Origin: Papaver somniferum
Lineage: Eukaryota; Streptophyta; Magnoliopsida; Ranunculales; Papaveraceae
NCBI RefSeq assembly: GCF_003573695.1
Contig: NC_039367.1
Span: 29,784,442 to 29,848,441 of the forward strand
DNA: 64,000 nucleotides
Reading direction: 5' to 3'
Shown one piece after another: positions 22,646 through 35,280 of this stretch. Every line of letters starts with the position of its first letter. Within the stretch, counting starts at the first letter, position 1. The translations under genes and the position numbers were made by a program. A model generated the notes under the pieces. It did not search any database. It was not told the DNA's origin and saw only the letters and a list, made by a program, of their open reading frames with translations.

Positions 22646-24566
22646 ATGCTGATGGTGGATTCTTCATCTAGCTTACCAACTTTACCAGAAGGTATCTTGT
22701 TTGAAATCTTTCTTAAACTTCCACGGAAATCAATAAACAGGTTGAAGTGTGTTTCAAACGTATGGTTATCTATTCTCTCTGATCTTAATCTTATGCAAAA
22801 CAAATTCAAAACATTATTCATAAAACCTAAACCATAGGCAATCTTTTCAAACCACATTATACCTAATCAACATCACCCGCCTGATATGAAGATTCCTAGC
22901 CAACTTAGTCATACACAGTTTTTATCACCTTTCAATGAGTTATCTGGTTACGATGGATTTTCCTTTAATTTCCTTAAATCAAACTACAGATTTGATGTAG
23001 AACATCCGAACCTTCATCTTTTAGCTTCAAGCAATGGTTTAGTTCTTTGTTCTGTTGTAGATTATCCTAAGGGAAGTATGGATTATTTTGTCTGCAATCC
23101 GATTACGATAAAGGTGTTTTACTCCCTCCACCCCTAGAAAAGGTCTTGGTAAGTTTTTACACTGTGTTGTCTCTGAGACATGCTCTTCGTCTCCACGGAG
23201 TACTTTCAAAGTAATGTGTACACGAACTTCGATAGAGATTGGTAGTCGTTTCGAGGTTGAAATCTACTGTTTTGACTTGGATGAGTGGAGAACATATTCT
23301 GTAGAATACCTTCAGTATCGAGACCTCCATTATTGGAGGTGTTAGTCATATATAACTGATATATATCTTAATTGAACAAATCAAATGAAAAAGCGGGTTA
23401 TTAATTCATACCTTATAATCGTTCCAAATGCGGATGAATTAGAACTGGTGGATCACTTGCGTTTCACGTTCTTGAACCTTCAATCTCGGCAGTGAGTAGG
23501 TGCCACAAAAATGAGCACAACCTATATTTCCACAAACTAAATACCTTGTAAAACCTCAACTTTCTCATCAAAAGACACTAAAAAATTTGGGTAGTTCTAC
23601 ACAACTAATGTTGAACACTTGAAGACTTTTTTGAATACTTACATACTCTCTAGCTAGTTTGCTTACTCTCCATACTTAGTTTACACTTGCTAAACTTATT
23701 GTTTTCTTACTTCTTATTTTTCTACAAATGAAACTAGAAGCCTATTTATACTTAAACTTCAAGTATCCTCTCTTGGCAAGTGTCAAGCATTTGGGAGCAA
23801 AAAACAAACACATGGAATAAGTGATCAAATACTTATTAGCATCATGCAAACACATGGTGGCAAGAAACAATACACATGTTTCACCATGGTTTGGTTAGTT
23901 GGAGAAGCATTTTTCCTTTGACAAAATCAAGCATATGACTTTACTCATCCATCCAAGATGGACTTTGGGCATGCACACACACAATGGGTGCCCATATTTC
24001 CAACAGGAGTAATGAATCTAAATGCAATGCCATTACTCATAATGGAGTCGTGTATTGGTTGGAGGAGGGATATAAATGTAGGGTTGTTGCGTATGATCTC
24101 GAAATTAACAGCTATGAATGTGGTAGTCATCATTGCATTGCGCTCGATTTGCCTATCGAAGGAGAACGTCAAGGCCATCGTTCCCGTCCTTCTGAGTAAT
24201 TGTCTTGGGGTGTCTGAATATTATGTTTGTTATGGAGAAATTCTAGGAAACACTTTGAAAACTTGGGTACTCATGGAGGATGATGACTCTGTTGAAAAAT
24301 CTGTTTGGAACTTAAGGTATGAGATTGAATTACCAAATTTTAATTCGAGAAAGATTTCAGTCATGGTTTTCAGTCCTATGGATCGTGATGTTGTCGTCTT
24401 GGATTGTGGTAAGCAAATTTTGCTTTTCGACTGCACAACGGGAAAATCAGAATTTGTACAACGCCTATGTGCTCCTCCTAGCGAAAAGTCTTTCAAGAGT
24501 CAACATGGATGCTCACCGTTTACAGTAAAAGCAACACTGACAACCATCTCCAAGGGAAGAAAATAA
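22646..24566 (+). pseudogene. F-box protein (F-box associated type), broken and split by a solo LTR
   Basis: F-box proteins select substrates for SCF ubiquitin ligases. The N-terminal box is clear: LPEGILFEIFLKLPRKSINR then CVSNVWLSIL. The body shows the usual F-box-associated features: NLHLLASSNGLVLCS, VCNPITIKV, FEVEIYCFDLDEWRTYS, NAITHNGVVYWLEEG and VVAYDLE. Lesions: in-frame TAG at 22,836-22,838 with the same frame open beyond it; a 1-bp frame change near 23,110-23,135; a frame change near 24,150-24,200; and a 666-bp solo LTR at 23,340-24,005 inserted inside a codon run. Across the LTR, the reading LHYW on the left continues SNESKCNAI on the right, so the insertion post-dates a coding state. 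The gene looks intronless. Confidence 0.85.
23340..24005 (-). mobile_element. Solo LTR (Copia-like), minus orientation
   Basis: In the minus direction it runs from TGTTGGAAATATGGGCACCC to ...ACTAACA, i.e. TG...CA. It is flanked by GGAGG (23,335-23,339) and GGAGT (24,006-24,010), a 5-bp target duplication with one change; the F-box coding frame argues that GGAGT is the original. A TATA-like AAGTATAAATAGGC occurs in the sense direction near 23,740. There is no internal region, so it arose by LTR-LTR recombination. Confidence 0.85.
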
Positions 24567-26279
24567 AACTCAAATTTGAAAGGTATATGACAGTCTTCGT
24601 AATCTGTAGTTTGATCCTATATTTACATTGATGAAGATGATTATCGGTACTTTTGAGATCAGTTTGCCAAGGTCTACCAGTTAAACATAGTAGTTCTTTT
24701 CTCGACTCTCTTTTTTGTAATTAGCAACTGTATATCCTTTGTTGTCCCTTTTTGCCGATCTTGGGTTTGAATAAATTTGAATTACTGGAAGAATTTTTAT
24801 ATGCACTTTCTTGAATTTCCAATGCAGGAGTGACTTTCCAGATGGAAATTTTCAAGAAGAACCCATGAGGATGCTTCACTTTAGGATTATGTTGGAAATC
24901 CATTGAATGTTTGACATAGCAGTTACTGCCTCACTGGCCTTTCAACACAATTTTGCTTGCAATTGATGGTTTTGTAGCTTGTTTTCCTTTCTCAATTTCA
25001 GATTTACAGCCTTCTCCACCTCTTTCTACCTCGATCATTCAATCAAGATTATGGTGAAGAAGGTGCCAAAGTAGTAGTATCATTCTATGGAACCCTGCAT
25101 CATTGCTTTGTCACCTACAACACCATAAACGGGTTGAAAAGTTTGGGTTTGCCCTTTGCACTATAATGCATGAAATAGATGCCAAACAATGGTGTCTGTG
25201 GCTCCGAACGTTCGGTAGGATTATCACCTTGCCGTAGGATCCCAGCAGCACATTCAAATTTGGTCATGCTTAAAATCTATCAAGTTTAAAATTCTGGAAT
25301 TTAATCTTTCTTGTAATCATGCTTAAATGGAAAATAATACAAAAAATTTCTGCCTTCCTCGCGTGAACAAAAAACCAGGGCACCTTACAGAAACCATTTA
25401 CAAGACTGATAATATGCATGGATTCCCCAACAACTTGAAGCTTCCAACAAACCTTCTTTAATGGCCCATAAATCTGCCATGTTGCCGCCATTGTGGAAAA
25501 TGTCTTTTGTGAAGCCTGATGAAGGTACCTCTACCTGCAAGATGATTAGAAGTGGTTGTTCCATCAGTACTAACCTGCAGGCGGATAAGTCCATCCAACA
25601 CAGGGTTAATATGAGAGTTGGAATCTGAAACAGAGCTAAATTCAGTAGTTTACTAAATGATGCAAAACTGACTCGATGTTAAACTGCTGGTGGTGGAATT
25701 TAACTTGGTTCATGGAGATCCAAATGAACCATAAAATAAGACGTATAATGCAGTTGCACATATGCTTCAATTGTTTTGAGGTGACAATGATAGTAAGTAA
25801 GAAGCCAATACTAATTAAGATGGCATGTCATGGTCCCATAAAGAACCGTTGCCTGCATACTTTTCTGTGAATATAAAACCAACTGCAGTACTGCACTGCA
25901 AGGAATTGCAATTAAAAATTCATAAGTGTCCTCCATGCAGTTATGCAGTTTTAGCAAGGATAGCCAAGTCATTGAATTCCAAATTTATAATGCCATGCAG
26001 TTATAGGCACACAAGTTTTATCCCAACCAATGGCACGCATTTTAGCAAAGTCTCTCTATTTTCCCACAAGAATCACCTCTAGGGATTCTTACAGTGGACG
26101 TCAGATGATTTAAACATGGAACAAGAACAAATTTTATGAGCACATCTCTACCTGTCATGTTGAGAGAAGATAACTTCCAACCCTGGGTGGTTTACAAGTT
26201 TCATATGAATACCTAATATATCTTTCGGTTGTTAATTGATTGCTTCAAATATTCGTTTCAAGAAAAATTAAAATATTTT
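24567..26279. other. Non-coding stretch with no identified gene
   Basis: It holds the 3' flank of the F-box pseudogene and AT-rich sequence. Several short ORFs exist on both strands, but none has family-like composition or consistent splice borders. Short repeats of GCCATGCAGTTAT type occur at about 25,930-26,005. Confidence 0.5.
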
Positions 26280-27240
26280 ATGCATCCTGCATTTACAGAA
26301 CAATGACGAATTCACTAGTGCCTTACTATAATATCAACTACAGCCCTACATTCAACTTACAAATGATATTTCAGAGTGGTAACAGCTTACATGCTAAAAT
26401 TGTAAGCTGTCGCCACTTTCTCACAGGTATATGCTGTAAATTAATAATCAACCACGTTTTTTTTGCCTGACTGAGGCACAACACTCACTAGCCATCACAT
26501 TATACAACTAATCAAATCTCATCTCGAATGTGCATTTTATCTTATCTTATCATCTATCAAATCAAAATTATATCAGCTACAATCATACATTCAACTTGCA
26601 ATGATATTCCAGAGTGGTGACAGCTTACATGCTAAACTTGTAAGCTGAGAGGTCACCACTCTTTCTCATAGGTATGTACAGTAAAAAAATCAATAATCAA
26701 CTACGGTTTGTTTGCCTGACGGAGGCACAACACTCATTAGCCACAGCATTATACAACAAGTCAAATCTCATGTCGAATGTGCATCTTATATCATCTTATG
26801 TTCTATCATCCACCACATTCAAAAAAGTTTTATCTAATTCTTAGACAGTCACAACGATATATAAACTCACCACTAGTCACGAAATTTGATTCTTCATAGC
26901 CTTTTTTTTTTTTGCGACGAACCTTTTTGAAGGTACCTGCATATAATCAATATGGAATCAGAACAAGTCTTTTAAATCCACAATTATTTTATTCTACATG
27001 TAAAGTAACAGGAATATTAAACTTACATGAATGAGATTATGAGAACAAGAGGCGAAGAATATTTGACCATGAAAAAGTTTCTGAGCACTTAGCATTGTAA
27101 TTGAATCAAGAAATGAGACTCCATGGTCTGTTCCTGCTTCCGACCCTTCTAGTAGATTGGCAGTTCTCAATACAGACCCCATAGTTGAAGAGCTAAGTAT
27201 TCCATATACTGCGTAGCTAACCCCACCAGTTGCACTCCAT
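26280..27240 (-). repeat. Copies 2a/2b of the unidentified minus-strand gene-like unit
   Basis: This matches 13,090-13,960. Its first part is itself doubled: the GCTTACATGCTAAA(A/C)TTGTAAGCTG ... GAGGCACAACACTCA(C/T)TAG block occurs near 26,385-26,500 and again near 26,620-26,750. On the minus strand the block with GSVLRTANLLEGSEAGTDHG (27,180-27,030) is followed by an acceptor ATATGCAG|GTACCTTC and a degraded form of the basic terminal exon broken by a long A/T run at 26,908. This copy looks dead. Identity of the gene is unknown. Confidence 0.45.
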
Positions 27241-27529
27241 TATTTGTTCAATGATCTTTAATGAGCTGCTTGTAACAAACCACAGTACCTGTATGACAGA
27301 CCAACAACATTCACATCAAACACATTGACAACTCGACCAACAAGAAGAAATGTCGAAATTTACTTCTTAAAGAAATTCAGAAAAATTCAAGAATCACAAG
27401 TTACAAATTCTACCTAATCTATCTTTTATGTTAATTGATTGCTTCAAAAAAAAATCATTCCAAGGAAGAAATAAAACATCATCTGCCAAATCCAAACATT
27501 TTACTTGATTCTTCATAAAAAATCATGAA

Positions 27530-28160
27530 ACTCACCACCGGTGACCATATTTGATTCTTCATAGCTTCATAGATCCCTAATATATGCTTCATTGTCTTGT
27601 TCCCTTCTTAGAAATCACCTGAATACGATAAACATGAAATCAGCACATTAGACTCATATCATTGGGAATAAAAGGGTCAGTAAATGACAGTAAAAAGGAA
27701 CGAGATTAAACAAAATTAACCTGGAAGGGAAGAGAGAGCCAGAGGCGAAGAATACACAGATATTGGTAAAGATACCCAATACAGATGCATCGATCGGTAC
27801 CGCATCAAGTCCGACAGCATCCTGCTTTGGAATTCCGCCTCACTTAATCTTTTTAGGGGCTTCATTACCACCATTATTTCTAAAAAAAAAGAAAAAAAAA
27901 AAAAAAAAACTTTCAAATCGACAATAAAAAGGAAAGAAAAAAGTGAAACGAAGTGGGGTAATTATCAACATCCGATGCCATGATTTTGATATGAGAGGAG
28001 AAATGGTTGTTATAGGGTTTTGATCTTGTTGTGGTTGATTATCAACATCCGATACCATGATTTTGTGTCGCCGGTGGTTCTCGCGAGGGCGGCGTGTAAG
28101 AGAGGATGAGAGGTAGAAGAGGCAGTGAGAAGAATAACGAGGGTAGTAGCACAAGCGCTT
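27530..28160 (-). other. Third, partial copy of the minus-strand gene-like unit
   Basis: The exon-like block 27,900-27,720 ends at a donor (TTCCAG|GTTAATTT) and shares the TTCGCCTCTNGCTCTC end with the two other copies. An acceptor at about 27,620 (TATTCAG|GTGATTTC) and the GAATCAAAT(A/T)TGGTCAC end also correspond. A possible start exon (MVSDVDNQPQQDQNPI) lies near 28,060. An internal 30-bp duplication (TCAACATCCGATNCCATGAT at 27,966 and 28,041) and an A-run of about 20 at 27,889-27,909 are present. No product is recognised. Confidence 0.35.
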
Positions 28161-28195
28161 AAATAGTTAGGGTAAATAGACAGACAAGTGAAAAA

Positions 28196-29345
28196 GTTAA
28201 TCACACTTCGGTTACATCTCCCGTATATGTAAATGCAGCGCGGTGCATTTCTTACACAATTTGCAGATTTTAGATCCTTAGATATATTTTGGATTATACT
28301 GATGAATTTTGGGTCCTTTACACTGTAAATTTTGAGTTACCAGGTAGAATTTTTGTATATCTTTATTATTTCGCACAAAAAAAGAAGGGACAATGATACT
28401 AAACATATTATTCTTTTTCACGATCAACGGGAAATTGAATCCGATACCTATAGGTTGAGAGTCGCATGAACATATAATTTATGTGGCAGATTTTGAACCA
28501 CCGTGACAGATTAATGATAAAGATGGATATTTTGGATCAGTTGAAGCCTGGAGGCATATTTTAATTAGTTCATCAAGTAGATTTATGTTCATATAGGGAG
28601 ATTTCAGCTCATGCCACATAATATTGTATGTGTTACACTATACATTTGAATAAGGTATAGATTTTGGATTATAGTATAACCATAGGGTTGGACTAGTATT
28701 TGGATTAATACACATGTCATGGGAAGATTAGATTGTGAAGCAAATTTTAGTGTTTATAAGACAAAAAAAAGTTAATCACACTTCGGTTACTCTCCTGAAT
28801 ATGTAAATGTGGTGGTGTATTTCTTACACAGTTTGCAGAGGTTTTAGATCCACAGACATATTTTGGATTACACTAATGAATATTAGGTCTTTTACACTGT
28901 AAATTTTGAGTTACAAGGTAGAGTTTTTATATACCCTTATTTCGCATAAAAAGAGAAGGGTCAGTGATACTAAACATATATTATTTTTCACTATCAGCGC
29001 GGAATTGAACCGCAACCTATAGGTTGGGAGTCACATGCACATAATATTCATGTGACAGATTTTGAGCCGCAGTGACAAATTAACGATAAAGCTGGATATT
29101 TTGGATCAGTTGGATCCTGGAGGCATATATTTTAGTTCATGAAGTAGATTTAAGTTCATATAGGGAGATTTCAACTCATGACACATAATATTGTATGTGT
29201 TACATTGTACATTTGAATAAGGTATATGTTTTGGATTATAGTATAAGTGTAAAACCATAGGGGTTGGGCTAGTATTTGGATTAATAGACATGTTATGGGA
29301 ATATTAGATTTGGAAGTAAATTTTAGTGTGTACGAGACAAAAACA
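28196..29345. repeat. Tandem duplication, two copies of about 575 bp
   Basis: Copy 1 starts at 28,196 and copy 2 at 28,771, both opening GTTAATCACACTTCGGTTAC. They stay collinear through TTTTGGATTA(T/C)ACT, AATTGAA(T/C)C and GGCATAT to AGACAAAAA. Divergence is moderate, with several small indels. There is no ORF of note. It could be a duplicated transposon fragment or promoter segment. Confidence 0.85.
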
Positions 29346-32300
29346 TGCTCGCAAAGGTATATTTTTAAAATTTAACGATGAAATGCGAAAGACTTGGCAC
29401 ATTTTGAGTTGAATATCAAATTTTGCTGGGATGGGTTTCTGGATTGGTACCCACCCTATAATATGAGTCATACCCGCCTTTACCAATCATGTGATCTTGG
29501 CAACAGTGACAAAATCTACGTCTATGATGTTATTTTTATATGACTATAAAAATTGGATGATTGTGTGAGTTCTGGGTTACAAGCCATTGCAGAAACCAAA
29601 TTGAATTTGAGTACGTAAAATTTTAATTTTAGGTCGAATTGGTTTAGAAATATATGAAATCAAGAGTAATGGAGAAAAGTTTTTTTTTAAAACTGATTTA
29701 CAAATAGAGAATAATAGAGGTGAATGTGATGCATGTCGTAGGTGCAACAAATTAGTCGATATATTTCCTACAAATTAACTAGTAATATAGCGGTAGTAAG
29801 GATCGTTCCCACAGATAGTTGTGCAACTGATAGGTTATTTGAATTAGCATACTTATCCATCTTTTGTCAGAATCATTCACCACCAACCGTAGAATAACAA
29901 CAAGAGCAGTGTTATCCCCAAAGTTCCTTGTGTAACTGGATACCGAAGCACTCGCATATCGGATCCTATCCAACTGAACCACCAAGTAGTAGTGCACTCA
30001 AGCTCAATTGAAAGCTTTAAGTTTGAACTTAGGTTGATCCTAGTAGTTAGACTCTTAGCGCAAGGTCCACGTACTAGTGTTGTCCTCACACACGATTGCT
30101 TCATAGAATCCCTCTGCGATGATGATAAACACATTTTTGTGTTTAATTTGATCTCAATACTATATATTGTTGGCACTCGAGTTTGTACTAATTTTGGTGT
30201 TTTATGTGTTTGTAGGCACCTTTGGAAAATAAATATTTTTTGGAAAATTCGGCTCGAAAAGTTGGTAAAAGCCCCGAAGGACAGTGTTATTCGGACTCTC
30301 ACCGTTGGATAAGGGGCACCTCAATTACTAAGGGGCACCCCAGGTCACCCCAAAAGGCATCTGCTATTCGCACCCCAGTACAAGATTAAGGGGAGGTCAT
30401 CTTCTCCATTTGAATTTTGTTTTTGGCGGGAAAATGGAGAACACTTCTGCAGATTTTTGATCGAATTGTTGAACGTGTTCTAGGGAGATTCAATGGCTGA
30501 TTTTTGGTAGATAGTTGTGATTTGCCCTATTAAACACACTGTGGGCGTTTGGTTCGACCAGAATTGTCTAGAATCAGCTAAACAATTCACGGGTTGAAAA
30601 CAGGGCAGTTCGTGTATATCACGGGTTTCACGTGATTTGGAGAAGATTCAACGTGTTTTGTGCGTGCATGGAAGACCCTCACATCCCGTTGGAGCGTGAA
30701 GGAGTTAAATATGGTAATTTGGAGGATTGAAAACGCGTGAGAAGATGAAACATGAAAGAAAATATTCCCATAAATATTTTCTTTACTGCCGAGTTAAAGA
30801 GAATTATATGGAGTGAATGAGCGAGATTCGATGGGTCTGTTGGCTATAAATAGGTTGCTGGGGTTGAGTAGAAAGGGTGTCGAGAGTTTGGGGTCGAGAG
30901 GAGGTCCAGAGAAGCAGAAATCAAGAGTTGATGAAACTCTGTTTCTGCTGCTGCTGATGATGAAGAACACCAAGAACACGAAGAACAGACTCGCAAGGAC
31001 AGTCGTTTATCAACAATGTCTAAGACGCACAGCCGTGGGTCGCAGTGCAGTCTAATCAGCAGCAACACTTGTGTTTTATCGTTCATTCTGTGACGCTTTT
31101 TGTGCGTCGCAGATTACAGTTTTACACCATTTTCTCCTTTTCTCTCCATTGTAAACATCATTTGAGCTATAAAAATATATTTTGAGTGTGTTTTCATCAT
31201 GAGGAGCTAAAACCCAACACTGGGACGACGGAGGAGGCTGAATTTCATCCTTGGGGTAATTTATTTTATTCTTTTTTATGACTTTTGCATTAATCTAAAA
31301 TTGAAATATGATTTGAATTAATTGGTTGGTATTTAATTTGATGATGTATGCTTAGCTTAGGTGTTTTGATACATCATGCTTAGGACTTACAATCGATGTT
31401 TTGAGAATCTATCTTGGCAAAATTAGAGTCCATATTAATTTTATTGAGTTTTAAATTGTCAAAGAATATATGAATGAACCCTGTGTAGTGAATTCGGCCA
31501 AATCCTTAGTCCCAGTACCTCTCGCCCATTGTTAATATTTTGTATATATAATTTTATTAAATCTAAAATTCCATTTCCTTCACAAGTCTGAAACGAATCC
31601 TATTTACTACAATCACAATCAAAAATTTTAATCAGATGACTCACGTTATCTACTTGTGTAGCAGATGCACGACAATTACGTATCGCTCAAAATCTCTACT
31701 AGCAACACAATAATAAATAAACTAATCTAGTAGGCCTCCCAAATCAATCTAAGAATCATTCATGAACATTAGATATAGTGAAATCAAACGATGAGATGAT
31801 AAAAACTTCAAACAAACTTGTATAACTAATAAAGCTTCATGCTAGAACATTGAACTCATCATTAATCAACAAAGGTTTAGCTCAACAAAGGTTTAGCTAC
31901 TTATCATTACAAAGAAGAAAAAAATGGAAAAGTAGATGGTTTCCTCCTAAAGGGGTAAACCACAGGTTTAGATGTAGAATTGTAATATGATAATGTGAAT
32001 GAGAGATTGTTGTGAAAGATGTAAAAGATTGTCTACTTAGGTCTTTGGATGTCTTCTTTTATAGCCCTCGATGCTTGGCCTTCAAGTCTCATATATTTTA
32101 TGGTTTAAAATCCATCCCGAACCATGTTATCTTGTTTTAGAAGTCAAAATACGTCCCCTAGATTCGCCAATGTCGACATGGTCAACCTCCGATGAACTGT
32201 GTTGACTTAGGACTAAAATAGCTCAGAAAAACACTGTCCCAAAACTTGCTTGTGCTGGCATGGTCGATCCCCAAGTGAACCATGCCGATTTAGGAACTTA

Positions 32301-33320
32301 AACATACGTAAAATCTATATGAAATAGTGTAACTTCCGACATGGTTCCATATGTGCCGGCATGGGTGTGTTGTAGATCGTTTTTCTTTCCCTTCTGTTGT
32401 TTTTCCCTTAACTTCTTAGTTCGAACTCGGAATGACCTCATTCTTTCGTCGTTCACTTCCTATTCTCAATCTCTTGGAGATGGTATTAAAAACTCTTAGA
32501 TTTAGATGAGTTGATTTTATTTTTGACTCTTTTTCATCGTATAAGATATTTTATATTAAAAAATAATAAATACTACAGTTTCAGCCGTGTAAAACTATAA
32601 CTCCTACACACCCTATATTAAAAATAAAATAATAAAAAATATTACGCAGCTATCAACTTAGCGATCAATACTAGGTTCGGTCAACATTTGATTGGTTGGG
32701 CAATTCTCCACCATTCCGTAGAGACTAGAGATTAGACCTTGTCTGGCAAAATAATAAATTTGTTACTTAACCAAGTCTGCTCACTTCTTTGCATGCCCTA
32801 GTGGGTACAAATGTGACAAACTCACCCCTTCGCCAAGCCCATAGGAACCGGCCTTAATGCCGTTAATGAAAATTTCGTGGACCCTGAACGATGAATATGA
32901 ACCCCCAAACCAAAGCAATTAGGGACTTATCTGAAGAGCAGTTAGTAGAGGTTGACACCTGACAAGAACTCCGAGAGACGCCGTCTGGAGAAAGGAAGGT
33001 TGAAGTTTGCACCGACGGGACAAACAAGAAGCAGCAGCAAAATCATAGATCGCGCTCAACCAGGTACCAACACTATTCATCATCTCATCTACTTCGCTCT
33101 CTCTGTCTCTAACTGTTTCATTATCTAGGGTTTTTTAAATTTTCCACGATTAAACATGTAACTTTGTTTATCCGAGGAGTCTAAAATTAAATCAATTTAT
33201 TGATATTAGGTGAGGATTTGTCTGTCGTTTTTATTCTTGTGCGGAGTCGTTGATGATCAATTTTTTTTTTCTAGTCTGCATTGATTTCATCTATTCTTTT
33301 CACCGACGAACTAGTAGATT
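29346..33320. other. Repeat-derived, gene-poor region with LTR-like remains
   Basis: At 29,745-30,000 the sequence TAATATAGCGGTAGTAAGGATCGTTCCCACAG resembles leader regions of degraded plant LTR elements. From about 30,168 (TGTTGGCACTCG) to about 31,220 (ACCCAACA) there is an LTR-like stretch with a TATA box GGCTATAAATAGG at 30,842, but no matching target duplication, so it is not called as an LTR. The region 31,640-32,130 shows no coding sign. A first-exon-like stretch at 32,940-33,065 ends CAACCAG|GTACC. No intact gene is seen. Confidence 0.35.
32160..32370. repeat. Small cluster of element-1-like words
   Basis: GTCGACATGGTCAAC, GCTGGCATGGTCGATCC, GAACCATGCCGATT, TTCCGACATGGTTCC and GTGCCGGCATGGG occur within about 210 bp. 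They match the CATGCCGAC/GCCGGCATGG form of the 5.2-5.5-kb field, so a fragment of a related element may lie here. Confidence 0.5.
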
Positions 33321-34560
33321 GATGGCAGCATTGGTCAGAGAATTCTGGGAGAGTCAAGTCGGCAAATGTAAGCCTTTAAATAGGCAGTGAGTGTCACTTG
33401 TAAAACCTGAACAAGAACATAATAAAAAGTGAGTGTTAGTCTTGTTCCAAATACTAGGAGCTCTATATGGGCAACACTAATCATATGCTCATACATCTCC
33501 AAAGATCATCAAAACTATCAAAAAATCATCAGTTATGCTAATCTGTATTGATTTCTGTGGGCTTGTTTCTCTTAATTTTGTTATTAAATTGTGTATCTAT
33601 GTTTATTGTTTTCACAAGGAAAAAACCACCCACACATCGGGCAATTCAAGTTTGAGAGAGGCTCGTCGTCTCCGTCAAGCAAAACAACAGGCTGACAAGG
33701 ATGTCCACAATCTATTTCGTGACTCTATTTTCTATCGGGTAACCGGCTTCTCCTGCTATGGCATCTTTGCTGGCAAATATTTGCTTATTGTTACTATAAT
33801 CTGTTGCCCGCTTTATTAACCAACTACTCTAGTTAACTCTGATCACTGACCGATCCGACTCCGTACAACAACACCAGTACTAATAGCTAGTCTGGATACT
33901 CTTGTTTCGCCACTAATTGGAGTCGACCTGTATCTTCGGATGAAGAAGAAATAAGGCAAGTTTTGTTGTTATTTCAACATTATGGTTTTGGATGCTATGT
34001 TTCAAATTATTCTGCCGATACTATTAGAACATGGTGAATCTTTGAAGTGTTTTTTGTTCGCACTGGAACAGATTTTGTATTTTAATCAGTCTTTCGTTTA
34101 TTTCATCAATCAACTTTCTCTAAAATACAATTTCAATTCTTGGTTTGTTTTGGATTTTGTTATATGTAGTTGCTTGCCAAGGTGGGAGTTTTTGTCTATT
34201 TTAGCTTAACCAAGACCCTCCGTTTTCTAGGTCACCATTATGTTTAGTTTCCTCATCATATTTAATGGCTTAAATAGACAATGCAAGTAACTATGAATAC
34301 CACGCTTTGAATGACTTTTAGAAGTCGATATGAATTTGAAAAGCAGCTTCATCTTTGAGCAGTTTTGTGCTTCTTGCTTCTTACAAGAACTTCTGTTTGA
34401 TGTGTTGTATATAAGCTTCCTCTTTCTTTTCTCTTCTTTGTTATTTTTCTTATCTTCAGACTTCAGTGGTACCCGTCAGATTTATCTTTTGATGGAAGGA
34501 AATTTCATTGAAAGAGTAAGCAATAGTTACAGGTGTCCTCATGCAAAGGCTTGATTAGTG
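33320..34560 (+). other. Unidentified gene-like region with basic exon
   Basis: A possible exon at about 33,619-33,738 encodes SLREARRLRQAKQQADKDVH followed by NLFRDSIFYR and a GTAACC donor. A short start-like exon MAALVREFWESQVGK lies at 33,322-33,367 with a GTAAGC donor, but the phases do not agree. 34,050-34,420 is homologous to 5.82-6.10 kb (block A) and reads like a 3' UTR. I do not recognise the protein; it may be a dead paralogue of a gene whose tail is at 5.8 kb. Confidence 0.3.
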
Positions 34561-35129
34561 ACAACAGTTGGAAACTGATTTACAAGAAAACTTAGCTTAG
34601 ACATCTGCACATCTAGCACTACTTAGTTCACAAACCCAATTACTCCAAAAACGAAAAAAGGTTCTTAATGTCTTCAATGATACTCTAACTGTTGTTTGGC
34701 AGTCTTCTAATTGTGTGAAGGTCACTCAACTGCAGTGCTAGAGATTCTGCATTCATGATCTGCACTGCGGCAAAATCAAGGATTACCATTGGTCGAATAG
34801 TTGAAATACGGGGGACCATGCTGGTTTTAGTGTTGGTTAATCACCGACTAATGGTCATCATAGTGACTTCACAGTATCACACAAAAGTAAAATAGGGAAG
34901 GGAATATTGGGGATATGTCCAAAGTCGACTGTCATCTTAGGGATGGAGAACGGATAAAACATTCCCGTTTCTAGTTTGACCAAAGAGCCCCCGAGAGATA
35001 AATCTTCCAGCATATCTTAGTGCCATCTTCTGGTCTTGAATTATTTTGATCTGTGAGCCAATAGAGCTTTTCTAGATACAAGAAAGCTAATATTAATATA
35101 ACGTGGAATTCAGGATAACAATGTATATG

Positions 35130-35280
35130 CTCTATATATGAAGCATCGAGAATTTTGATTGCCTGCGAATGATCAACAATAATAATGATTCTGGACTTTG
35201 GGTTTGAGTTTTATTAAAGTGACCACTAACACCACAGGTCCCCTTTAATAGGGCTGCCCTAAAATAGCATTAAATTTGGC
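35130..35280. repeat. Block B, second copy
   Basis: It matches 7,640-7,785 (GTGACCA..CACCACAGG(T/G)CCC, ATAGGGCTGCCC). The interval 34,560-35,130 between the blocks has no gene, whereas the matching interval at 6.1-7.6 kb has two. Confidence 0.6.

Noticed and set aside
29992..30312. 106-codon plus-strand ORF overlapping a 141-codon minus ORF
   Set aside because: Neither reads as a known protein, and the region looks like degraded repeat DNA.
30168..31220. Solo LTR from TGTTGGCACTCG to CCCAACA
   Set aside because: It has TG...CA ends and a TATA box, but the flanks show no 5-bp duplication and no second copy is in the window, so the borders cannot be supported.
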